Notes under the pieces: model-generated | Seen by the model: only the letters and a program-made list of their open reading frames with translations | Databases searched by the model: none | Told to the model about the DNA's origin: nothing | Part shown: one piece after another, positions 50,621 to 58,259 of the stretch | Layout: each line of letters opens with the position of its first letter | How positions within the stretch are numbered: position 1 is the stretch's first letter | Source: CAVVSD01 sp963757125 | GTDB lineage: Bacteria; Actinomycetota; Thermoleophilia; Solirubrobacterales; Solirubrobacteraceae | Reading direction: 5' to 3' | Length of the DNA: 64,000 bases | Assembly (NCBI GenBank): GCA_963757125.1 | Contig: CAVWQP010000002.1 | Coordinates: 275,558 to 339,557, forward strand | Program-made: the position numbers and the translations under genes

Positions 50621-50896
50621 ATGGCCACTGTTCGCATTCCTCCTGTCCTGCGCTCGTCGACCAACGGCGCGCGCGAGGTCGACGCAGCCGGTGACGACGT
50701 CGGCACCGTGCTCCGCGCGGTGACCGACCAGCACCCGGCGACCGAGACGCAGCTCTTCGCCGACGGCGGGGACCTGAACCGCTACGTCAACGTCTACCTC
50801 AACGACGAGGACGTCCGCGTGCTCGACGGGCTCGAGACGCCCGTCGGCACGGGTGACGTGCTGGTCATCCTCCCGGCCATGGCCGGGGGCAGCTAG
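50621..50896 (+). CDS. MoaD/ThiS/CysO-like ubiquitin-fold sulfur carrier
   Basis: A 91-residue beta-grasp protein. VRIPPVLRSSTNGAREVDAAG, a central helix, RYVNVYLNDEDVRVLDGL and the ending DVLVILPAMAGGS match CysO/MoaD carriers. The family normally ends exactly in Gly-Gly; here one Ser follows, so removal of a residue may be needed before activation. Position after the rhodanese-ThiF gene makes it the natural partner. The stop shares CTAG with the convergent MetE-like gene. Confidence 0.88.
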   Translation: MATVRIPPVLRSSTNGAREVDAAGDDVGTVLRAVTDQHPATETQLFADGGDLNRYVNVYLNDEDVRVLDGLETPVGTGDVLVILPAMAGGS

Positions 50897-52104
50897 CGCA
50901 CCGAGGCGAGCTCGGCGCCCTGCGCGAGGGCCTCGAGCTTCGCCCAGGCGATCTCCGGGTGCACGCGGCCGCCCAGGCCGCAGTCCGACGCCGCGATGAC
51001 GCGCTCGGCGCCGACGGCGTCGACGAAGCGGCCGATGCGGTCGGCGACGAGCCGCGGATGCTCGATCACGTTGGTCGCATGTCCGACCACGCCGGGGACG
51101 AGCACGACGTCGTCGGGGATCTTCGTCTCCTGCCAGACGCGCCACTCGTGCTCGTGGCGGGCGTTGGCCGCCTCGAAGGAGTACGAGCCTGCGTCGATCT
51201 GCACGAGCATGTCGACGAGGTCGCTCATCGCGATGTCCGTCGTGTGGGGCCCGTGCCAGCTGCCCCAGCAGCAGTGGAAGCGGATGAGCTCGCGCGGGAT
51301 GCCGCGCAAGGCGTGATTGAGCGCCTCGACGCGGACCATCGTGAACCTCCGGTAGTCCTCCAGGGAGGGCTCGGTGGCGAACTGGTCCCAGGCGTCCGCG
51401 AAGGAGGGCTCGTCGATCTGGACGATGATCCCCGCGTCGGTGATCGCGAGGTACTCCTCGCGCATCGCCTCCGCGCACGCCCAGACGAACTCCTCCTCCG
51501 TGGCGTAGTGCGAGTTGCCGATCCGCGAGAGACTCGGAGCACCGAGCGAGCACAGGAACGCCTGCTCGATTCCCCCGGCCTCCATTCCCGCCCTCAGGTT
51601 CGCGATGTCGCGCTGCACCACGTCGTGGCCCGTGTAGGTCAGCGGTTCCACGCAGACGGGGAAGGTGAACCTCTCCTCCACCGACCTCCCGCCGCGAACC
51701 CCTGTGAGGATGCCGACCTCCGGGTCGAAGTACGCACCGGGGAATCGGTTCCAGTCGCGGCGCTCCAAGAACGTCCCGAGCTTGATCGTCGACGCGGGAT
51801 CGGCCCTGGGCGTGTCCTCCATCTGCTCGCTCTGGTCGACGCCGTCAAGCCGCTCGTAGATGTAGCTCCACCACGCGCCGTAGTCGACCTTCTGGCCCAT
51901 CGCGTGGCCGTACTCGCCGTCGTTGGGCAGGTCGATGCCGATCTCGCGCTGGCGGCGGACCACGTCGACCGTCGCGTCGTGCAGCGCCTGCGCGTAGGCC
52001 TCCTCGTCGATGCCGTCGCCCTCGTTGCGGCGCCGGTTGAGCTCGATGAGGTCGTCCGGCCGCGGCAGGCTCCCGGCGTGGCTCGTCCGGATGGCGCCGG
52101 TCAT
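50893..52104 (-). CDS. Cobalamin-independent methionine synthase-like (MetE C-terminal type) protein, copy 2
   Basis: A 403-residue UROD/MetE-fold protein. It begins TSHAGSLPRPDDLIELNR; zinc ligands are expected in RFHCCWGSWHGPHTTD (His-x-Cys) and SDCGLGGRVHP (Cys). Single-domain members include methyltransferases and epoxyalkane:coenzyme M transferase, so the thiol substrate is not certain. It is a tandem paralogue of the gene 2 bases upstream, strongly conserved in the C-terminal half and much less in the middle (residues about 80-150). Confidence 0.85.
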   Translation of the reverse strand: MTGAIRTSHAGSLPRPDDLIELNRRRNEGDGIDEEAYAQALHDATVDVVRRQREIGIDLPNDGEYGHAMGQKVDYGAWWSYIYERLDGVDQSEQMEDTPRADPASTIKLGTFLERRDWNRFPGAYFDPEVGILTGVRGGRSVEERFTFPVCVEPLTYTGHDVVQRDIANLRAGMEAGGIEQAFLCSLGAPSLSRIGNSHYATEEEFVWACAEAMREEYLAITDAGIIVQIDEPSFADAWDQFATEPSLEDYRRFTMVRVEALNHALRGIPRELIRFHCCWGSWHGPHTTDIAMSDLVDMLVQIDAGSYSFEAANARHEHEWRVWQETKIPDDVVLVPGVVGHATNVIEHPRLVADRIGRFVDAVGAERVIAASDCGLGGRVHPEIAWAKLEALAQGAELASVR

Positions 52105-52106
52105 CG

Positions 52107-53330
52107 TCAGGCCACGGAGAGCCGGCGTGACGCCAGCTCCGCGCCCTGGGCGAGGGCATCGAGCTTCGCCCAGGCGATCTGCGGGTGCACCCGCCCACCC
52201 AGGCCGCAGTCGGTCGCGGCGATGACCCGGTCCGGGCCCACCGCGTCGGCGAAGCGCTCGATGCGGTCGGCGACGAGCTCGGGGTGCTCGAGCACGTTCG
52301 TCGCGTGGCCGACGACGCCCGGGACGAGGACCACGTCGTCGGGCAGCGGGGCGTCCTTCCAGATCCGCCACTCGTGCTCGTGGCGGGCGTTGGCGGCCTC
52401 GAAGGAGTACGAGCCGGCCTCGATCCGCACGAGCATGTCGACGAGGTCGGCCATCCCGATGTCCGTCGAGTGCGGGCCGTGCCAGGACCCCCAGCAGCAG
52501 TGGAAGCGCACGAGCTCGCGCGGGATCCCGCGCAGCGCGTGGTTCAGCGCCTCCACGCGGACCATCGTGAACTTCCTGTACTCCTCCAGCGACGGCTCGG
52601 TGGCGAACTGGTCCCAGTTCTCCGCGAAGGACGGCTCGTCGATCTGGACGACGATGCCCGCGTTCGTGATCGCGAGGTACTCCTCGCGCATCGCCTCCGC
52701 GCACGCCCAGATGAACTCCTCCTCGGTGGCGTAGTGCGTGTTGCCGATCCGTGAGCAGCTGCCCGGGCCGAGCGAGCACATGAACGCCCCGGAGGCGCCC
52801 GACGCCTCCATCCCCGCCTTGAGGTTGGCGATGTCGCGCTCGGCGTCGGCGTGCCCGACGTACGTCAGCGGACCGTCGCAGACGGGCAGCATCATGCCCA
52901 TCTCCGGCTCCTCGCCGGCCGTCGACTTCGCGCGCGCTGCCACGCCGGACTCCGGGTCGCCGTAGGCGTCGGCGAACCGGTTCCAGTCGCGCCGCTCGGC
53001 GAACGTCCCGAGGGTGATCGTGTCCTTCGGCGCAGCCGCCGTGATCTCGGGCATCGGCACCATGCCACCCAGCCCGTCGAGCCGGGTGAAGATGTAGCTC
53101 CACCACGCGCCGTAGTCGACCTTCGCGCCCATCGCATGGCCGTACTCGCCGTCGTTGGGCAGCGTGATGCCGATGTCGGTCTGGCGCTTGACGACCTCGA
53201 CGGTCGCGTCGTGCAGCTGCTGCGCGTAGTCGGCCTCGTCGACGCCCTCGCCGTCCATGCGGCGGCGGTTGAGCTCGATGAGGTGATCCGGCCGCGGAAG
53301 GCTGCCCGCGTGGCTGGTCTGGATTCCCAT
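52107..53330 (-). CDS. Cobalamin-independent methionine synthase-like protein, copy 1
   Basis: A 407-residue paralogue of the next gene. It has the same opening (QTSHAGSLPRPDHLIELNR), zinc motifs RFHCCWGSWHGPHSTD and TDCGLGGRVHP, and the conserved MVRVEALNHALRGIPREL. The middle region differs (a Met/Gly-rich MGMMLPVCDGPLTYVGHADAE). ATG 53330 has GAGGAGAGGA just upstream. The pair probably forms a two-gene transcript of related enzymes with different substrates, or a heteromer. Confidence 0.87.
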   Translation of the reverse strand: MGIQTSHAGSLPRPDHLIELNRRRMDGEGVDEADYAQQLHDATVEVVKRQTDIGITLPNDGEYGHAMGAKVDYGAWWSYIFTRLDGLGGMVPMPEITAAAPKDTITLGTFAERRDWNRFADAYGDPESGVAARAKSTAGEEPEMGMMLPVCDGPLTYVGHADAERDIANLKAGMEASGASGAFMCSLGPGSCSRIGNTHYATEEEFIWACAEAMREEYLAITNAGIVVQIDEPSFAENWDQFATEPSLEEYRKFTMVRVEALNHALRGIPRELVRFHCCWGSWHGPHSTDIGMADLVDMLVRIEAGSYSFEAANARHEHEWRIWKDAPLPDDVVLVPGVVGHATNVLEHPELVADRIERFADAVGPDRVIAATDCGLGGRVHPQIAWAKLDALAQGAELASRRLSVA

Positions 53331-53413
53331 GCGTCCTCTCCTCAGATGACCCTGGTCGCTGCGTGCGCCACGCTTCCAGATCAGTCGATCGGGTGGAACC
53401 CCGAAGGTCTAGA

Positions 53414-54157
53414 TTGGGCGCTCTGCGCATAGCGCTCTTCATCGCATGCTTCAACGACACGCTCTTCCCGGAGACGGGGAAGGCCGTGGTGCGGCTGCTC
53501 GAGCGGCTCGGGCACGAGGTCGTCTTCCCGGAGGAGCAGACCTGCTGCGGGCAGATGCACGCCAACTCGGGCTACCAGCTGGAGGCCGTGCCGCTGGCGC
53601 GCCGGTTCGTCCGCGTGTTCGGCGAGTACGACGCGATCGTCACCCCGTCGGGATCGTGCGCCGCGATGGTCCGCGACGGCTACCCGCGCCTGGCCGAGCT
53701 GGCGGAGGACGACCGGCTGGCCGGCGAGGTCGCGGCGGTGGGTCCGCGCGTGTACGAGCTCAGCGAGCTGCTCGTCGACGTCCTCGGCGTGGAGGACGTC
53801 GGCGCGTACTTCCCGCACCGGGTGACCTACCACCCGACCTGCCACGGGCTGCGGCTGCTCAAGGTCGGCGACCGCCCGCTGCGCCTCCTGCGCCAGGTGA
53901 AGGGCATCGACCTCGTCGAGCTGCCGGACGCCGAGACCTGCTGCGGGTTCGGCGGGACGTTCGCGGTGAAGAACGCCGACACGTCGGCGGCGATGCTGAC
54001 GGACAAGATGCGCGCGGTGCTCGACACGCGCGCGGAGATCTGCACGGCGCTGGACAACTCCTGCCTGCTGCACATCGGCGGCGGGCTGTCCCGCGCGCGG
54101 GCCGGGACGCGCACGGTGCACCTGGCCGAGATCCTCGCCTCGACGGAGGGGGCGTGA
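53414..54157 (+). CDS. lutA: Lactate utilization protein A (Fe-S oxidoreductase)
   Basis: A 247-residue protein with two CCG-type cysteine motifs, EEQTCCGQMHANSGYQ and DAETCCGFGGTFAVKN. Both are expected to bind an iron-sulfur centre like those of the GlpC/HdrB family. With LutB and LutC it oxidises L-lactate to pyruvate. The start is TTG 53414, preceded by GAAGG 6 bases upstream. The stop overlaps lutB by 4 bases. The gene is divergent from the MetE-like pair. Confidence 0.92.
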   Translation: MGALRIALFIACFNDTLFPETGKAVVRLLERLGHEVVFPEEQTCCGQMHANSGYQLEAVPLARRFVRVFGEYDAIVTPSGSCAAMVRDGYPRLAELAEDDRLAGEVAAVGPRVYELSELLVDVLGVEDVGAYFPHRVTYHPTCHGLRLLKVGDRPLRLLRQVKGIDLVELPDAETCCGFGGTFAVKNADTSAAMLTDKMRAVLDTRAEICTALDNSCLLHIGGGLSRARAGTRTVHLAEILASTEGA

Positions 54158-55576
54158 GCGACAAGGGCTTCCCCGCCGCGGCACGCGAGGCGCTGGCCAA
54201 CACCCAGCAGCGGCGCAACCTCGGCCACGCCACGCGGACGATCCGCGCCAAGCGCGCGGCCGTCGTGGGGGAGGTCGCCGACTGGGAGGCGCTGCGCGAT
54301 GCGGGCGCCGCGATCAAGGCGAGCGCGATGGCCCGCCTGCCGGAGCTCCTCGAGCAGCTCGAGGCGTCCGTCCAGGCCGCCGGCGGCCAGGTGCACTGGG
54401 CGCGCGACGGCGCGGAGGCCAACGCGATCCTCACCGGCATCGTCAAGGCCCACGGCGCGACCGAGGTCGTGAAGGTCAAGTCGCTCGCCTCCGACGAGAT
54501 CGAGATGAACGAGGCGCTCGCGGCCGAGGGCATCACCGCGCAGGAGACCGATCTCGCGGAGCTCATCGTCCAGCTCGGCGACGACGAGCAGTCCCACATC
54601 CTCGTGCCCGCGATCCACCGCAACCGCGCGGAGATCCGCGAGCTGTTCCGACGCACGCTCGACGACGCGGGGGACCTGAGCGACGATCCCGCGGAGCTCG
54701 CCGAGGCGGCCCGTCGCCACCTGCGCAAGCGGTTCCTGTCGGCCCGGGTGGGGGTGAGCGGCGCCAACTTCGCGGTCGCGGACACGGGCACGATCTGCGT
54801 CGTCGAGTCCGAGGGCAACGGGCGGATGTGCACGACGCTCCCGGACGTCCTCGTGACGGTCATGGGCATCGAGAAGGTCGTGCCCGGCGTTCGAGGACCT
54901 CGAGGTCATGCTCCAGCTGCTGCCGCGGTCCTCGACGGGCGAGCGCATGAACCCGTACACGTCGCTGTGGACGGGCACGACCGACGGCGACGGGCCCTCC
55001 GAGTTCCACCTCGTCCTGCTCGACGGCGGCCGGACCGACGTCCTCGCCGACCCGCACGGGCGCGACGCGCTGCACTGCATCCGGTGCTCCGCCTGCCTGA
55101 ACGTGTGCCCCGTCTACGAGCGCACGGGCGGTCACGCCTATGATTCGGTGTATCCAGGCCCGATCGGTGCGATCCTGACGCCGCAGCTCGCCGGGCTGCG
55201 CGAGGGCCGCACGCTCCCGTGGGCCTCGTCGCTGTGCGGCGCGTGTTACGAGGTCTGCCCCGTGAAGATCGACATCCCCTCCATGCTCGTCCACCTGCGC
55301 GGGCGCATCGTGCGCGACGCCGCCGAGCACGGCGGCGTGCGCGGGCGGCTGAGCGGCGAGCGCCTCGCGATGCAGGGCCTCGCCCGCGCCTTCGGGAGCC
55401 GCCGCCGCTACGAGGCCGCGCAGAAGGCCGGCCGGGTGGGGCAGTGGCCGCTCGCGCGCGGTGCCGGGAACATCGAGCACGCGCCGGGCCCGCTGCACGC
55501 GTGGACCGCGTTCCGCGACCTGCGCGCGGTGCCCGGGGAGGCGTTCCGCGACTGGTGGCGAACCCGATCGTCATGA
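54154..55576 (+). pseudogene. lutB: Lactate utilization protein B, one-base frameshift
   Basis: LutB is the 4Fe-4S ferredoxin subunit of the lactate oxidation complex. The first frame reads from GTG 54154 through GANFAVADTGTICVVESEGN to GIEKVVP. The frame then shifts at the G pair 54886-54887. Removing one G gives AFEDLEVMLQLLPRSSTGE and continues to CIRCSACLNVCPVYERTGG and CGACYEVCPVKIDIP, the two cluster motifs. The rebuilt protein is about 474 residues, normal for LutB. Overlaps with lutA and lutC are intact, which argues for a sequence error. Confidence 0.88.
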
Positions 55577-56211
55577 CCGCTGCGCGCGAGGACGTCCTGG
55601 GCCGCATCCGCACCGCGTTGGGCGCCGAGCCCAGGGTGATCGAGATCCCGCGCGACTACGTCGTCGCGTCGTCGCTGCAGCGCGACGAGCAGGTCGAGCG
55701 CTTCGCCGAGCGGGCCGCGGAGTACCGCGCGACCGTCTGGCGCTGCTCGGAGGCGGACGTCGCCGCCGCGGTCGGCGCAGCGCTGGCCGAGCACGGCGCC
55801 CGGCGCCTCGTCACGCCGTCCGACCTGCCCGCCGACTGGCGTCCCGAGGGCATCGAATGGCTCGAGGACGGCCAGGGCCTCGGCGTCGAGGAGCTCGACG
55901 CATCCGACGGCGTCGTCACGGGCTGCGCGATGGCCATCGCGGACACCGGCACCATCGTCATGGACGCCGGCGAGCGCCAGGGCCGCCGCGCGCTGACGCT
56001 GCTCCCCGACCTCCACGTGTGCGTCGTGCGGTCCTCGCAGGTGGTCGGCACCGTGCCCGAGGCGATCCGCAGGCTGGGCGAGGCGGTCCGGACCGGCCGG
56101 CGCCCCGTGACGTTCATCTCCGGTCCGTCCGCCACGTCGGACATCGAGCTGAACCGCGTCGAGGGCGTGCACGGGCCGCGCCGGCTCGAGATCGTCCTGG
56201 CCGCTCGCTGA
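55573..56211 (+). CDS. lutC: Lactate utilization protein C (LUD domain)
   Basis: A 212-residue LUD-domain protein. TGCAMAIADTGTIVMDAGERQGRRALTLLPDLHVCVV and FISGPSATSDIELNRVEGVHGPR are the conserved core. It is the third subunit of the lactate-oxidising complex. ATG 55573 overlaps the lutB stop as ATGA, so lutABC is a translationally coupled operon. No lactate permease or LutR-type regulator is seen next to it. Confidence 0.92.
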   Translation: MTAAREDVLGRIRTALGAEPRVIEIPRDYVVASSLQRDEQVERFAERAAEYRATVWRCSEADVAAAVGAALAEHGARRLVTPSDLPADWRPEGIEWLEDGQGLGVEELDASDGVVTGCAMAIADTGTIVMDAGERQGRRALTLLPDLHVCVVRSSQVVGTVPEAIRRLGEAVRTGRRPVTFISGPSATSDIELNRVEGVHGPRRLEIVLAAR

Positions 56212-56228
56212 GGGTGCGCGGCAGGGTG

Positions 56229-56234
56229 TAGGGT
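56229..56234 (+). promoter_or_regulatory. Candidate -10 box (TAGGGT) of the secreted cupredoxin-like gene
   Basis: TAGGGT lies 45 bases before ATG 56280, and a clear GGGAGG ribosome-binding site (56268-56273) is 6 bases before the ATG, so this gene is read from a normal leadered mRNA. GGGTCGCC is repeated twice in the leader. Confidence 0.4.
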
Positions 56235-56279
56235 CGCCTGGCGGGAGGGTCGCCGACAGCCCACATCGGGAGGTCGTCC

Positions 56280-57089
56280 ATGCGATTCGCAGCTGTCCTC
56301 GCAGGCGTCGTCGTGCTGTGCCTCGGCGCTGCAGCCCTCGTCTCCGCTCAGGGGACGCCGCCGACGATCACGGTCACCGCGGGCGGCAGCTCGCTCACGG
56401 TGAGCCCCGCCGGGACGCTCGGGTCCGGGCCGACGCGGATCCAGTTCGTCCGCACGGCCGGAGAGCCGAGCATTTCCGTCGGGGCGCTGCGTGCGGGCGT
56501 CACCCTGGAGGCGTTCACCGCCGCGCTGCGCCGTAGCGACGACGAGGCGCTCGACCTGATCCAGATCGACGCGGGCGCCGACCTCAACGCCGACGAACCG
56601 CGCTTCACCTCCACCGCGACGCTGCGGGCCGGCTCCACGTACGTCGCCGTGAACACGGAGGGCGACGACCGCGCGGCCTTCGAGGTCACGCCCTTCACCG
56701 TGGGCACGACCCCGAACGGCGCCACCGCGCCACGTGCCGACGCGACGGTGACGATCGTCGACCTGCGGTTCACCGGCGCGAGCACGCTGCCGCGCAACGG
56801 GTCGATCCGCTTCCGCAACAACGGCTGGGCGCCGCACTTCGCGGTCGCCGCGCCGCTGCGCTCGGGCGCGACCTCCTCCCAGATCGGCGAGGCCCTGAAG
56901 AGCAATCGTCAGCGCAGGCTGGCGCAGCTCCTGGACTTCGGCAACGCCGGCGAGCCCCAGGCGCTCATCAGCCGCGGCGCGGACACGGTCAACCAGGTCC
57001 GCTTCCCGAAGGCGGGCAAGTGGGCGCTGATCTGCTTCTTCGAGAACCACGCCCAGCAGGGGATGTACCGGGTGGTGAACGTCCGGTAG
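56280..57089 (+). CDS. Secreted cupredoxin-like protein, 269 aa
   Basis: A signal peptide (MRFAAVLAGVVVLCLGAAALVSA) is followed by two beta-rich halves, TITVTAGGSSLTVSPAGTLG and ATVTIVDLRFTGASTLPRNG. The second half holds a possible type I copper site: His in GWAPHFAVA, and CFFENHAQQGM near the end (C-x4-H-x4-M), the order His...Cys...His...Met typical of cupredoxins. It may carry electrons or bind copper outside the membrane. Its family is not firmly recognised. Expression is supported by GGGAGG upstream. Confidence 0.75.
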   Translation: MRFAAVLAGVVVLCLGAAALVSAQGTPPTITVTAGGSSLTVSPAGTLGSGPTRIQFVRTAGEPSISVGALRAGVTLEAFTAALRRSDDEALDLIQIDAGADLNADEPRFTSTATLRAGSTYVAVNTEGDDRAAFEVTPFTVGTTPNGATAPRADATVTIVDLRFTGASTLPRNGSIRFRNNGWAPHFAVAAPLRSGATSSQIGEALKSNRQRRLAQLLDFGNAGEPQALISRGADTVNQVRFPKAGKWALICFFENHAQQGMYRVVNVR

Positions 57090-57123
57090 GGACTCGCCGG
57101 ACACCCGTCGGCCCCGGTGTGCG

Positions 57124-58155
57124 TCAGCGTCGTCGCGCGGGCTGTGCGACCGTGCGCTCGATGACGGCGTCGTCGACGTAGATCTCCGCCGGCGAGGGAC
57201 TGAGGCCGTCGGAGTAGTTGTTCACCGACCAGTGCTGGTCCGTGCACCACGAGTCGTAGGTGCAGCTGCGGTACGCGGTCCGCACGTTCTCGATGGAGAA
57301 GATCTTCTCGCCGTTGACCGAGACCTCGACGAGACCGTCGAACTCGTTCGACTGGCGGACGCGTGTCGTGAGTTCGAACCACCGGCCGACGGGGACGCGC
57401 GCCTCATCGTTCGTGTAGCGGCGGAAGCCGATCTGGTTGGGGTGCGGTCCCTCGAGCGTGCGCGACCACCACACGAGCTGGGGCACCAGTGCGCCGTCCT
57501 CGTTCGTCAGGTTCACGAACCACATCGGGTCGTTGCGGTCCAGGTTCTCCGTCCGGCTCTTGAGCTGGGCGATGTTCCAGAAGCGGCCGTTGTCCGGATC
57601 GCCGGTGAGACGGTAGGCCTCGGGAATGAGCATCCACACGCTCTGCGTGAGATCTCGCTCGGCCCGGAACTCGCGCCACCGGAACAGACGTGCGCCACCC
57701 GACCCGGTGGGGAGCGTGAGCTTCGCGGACCATCTGCCGGAGTGCGCCTGCGCGTCGCTCACCCCCGTCTCGCCGCCGCCGCTGGTGAACTCCCCGCCAC
57801 CGAAGTCACCGACGGCGGACGTCTCCGGGGCATACCACGCCCGCAGGGAGCCGTCCTCCATGTCGGCGTTCCAGAGCACCTCAGGCACCTGAGCCGCATC
57901 GCCCCGCGCAGACTGGGTCGTGGTCACGCCCGCGCCGTCGGGCCGTGAGGCGCCGGGCGTCTTCGTCGTCGTGGTCTGCACGATCGCATAGCCGATGCCG
58001 GCCACGACCAGCAGCAGCAGTGCCGCCACGACGACCATGACCGGGATCCGGCCGTCGACGCGCACACCTGGTCCGGCGGGCTCGGCTTCGCGAGGCACTC
58101 GGCGCGATGGTAACCGCAGCACGGAGGACTGAGGAGGGCGTGCGTCCGGATGCAA
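57124..58155 (-). CDS. Membrane-anchored polysaccharide lyase-like (heparin lyase I fold) protein
   Basis: A 343-residue protein with an N-terminal membrane anchor (IPVMVVVAALLLLVVAGIGYAIV, about residues 38-60), a Thr-rich linker and an extracellular jelly-roll domain. LWNADMEDGSLRAWY, HSGRWSAKLTLP, NGRFWNIAQLKSR and GRWFELTTRVRQSNEFDGLVEVSVNGEKIFS resemble the polysaccharide lyase/concanavalin-like family (PF14099 type). The start is TTG 58155 with GAGGGGG upstream; GTG 58065 would begin just before the helix. It is divergent from an exopolysaccharide cluster, so it may trim that polymer. Confidence 0.75.
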   Translation of the reverse strand: MHPDARPPQSSVLRLPSRRVPREAEPAGPGVRVDGRIPVMVVVAALLLLVVAGIGYAIVQTTTTKTPGASRPDGAGVTTTQSARGDAAQVPEVLWNADMEDGSLRAWYAPETSAVGDFGGGEFTSGGGETGVSDAQAHSGRWSAKLTLPTGSGGARLFRWREFRAERDLTQSVWMLIPEAYRLTGDPDNGRFWNIAQLKSRTENLDRNDPMWFVNLTNEDGALVPQLVWWSRTLEGPHPNQIGFRRYTNDEARVPVGRWFELTTRVRQSNEFDGLVEVSVNGEKIFSIENVRTAYRSCTYDSWCTDQHWSVNNYSDGLSPSPAEIYVDDAVIERTVAQPARRR

Positions 58156-58259
58156 GCTCTCGTCCCCCTCGAGCGTCTTGAGGGAGTGGACGATCGCAGC
58201 CGAACCAGGATCCGCGCCAGTGCTGCGGTGGCGCAGACGCGCGCCGGGATGACCGGCTG

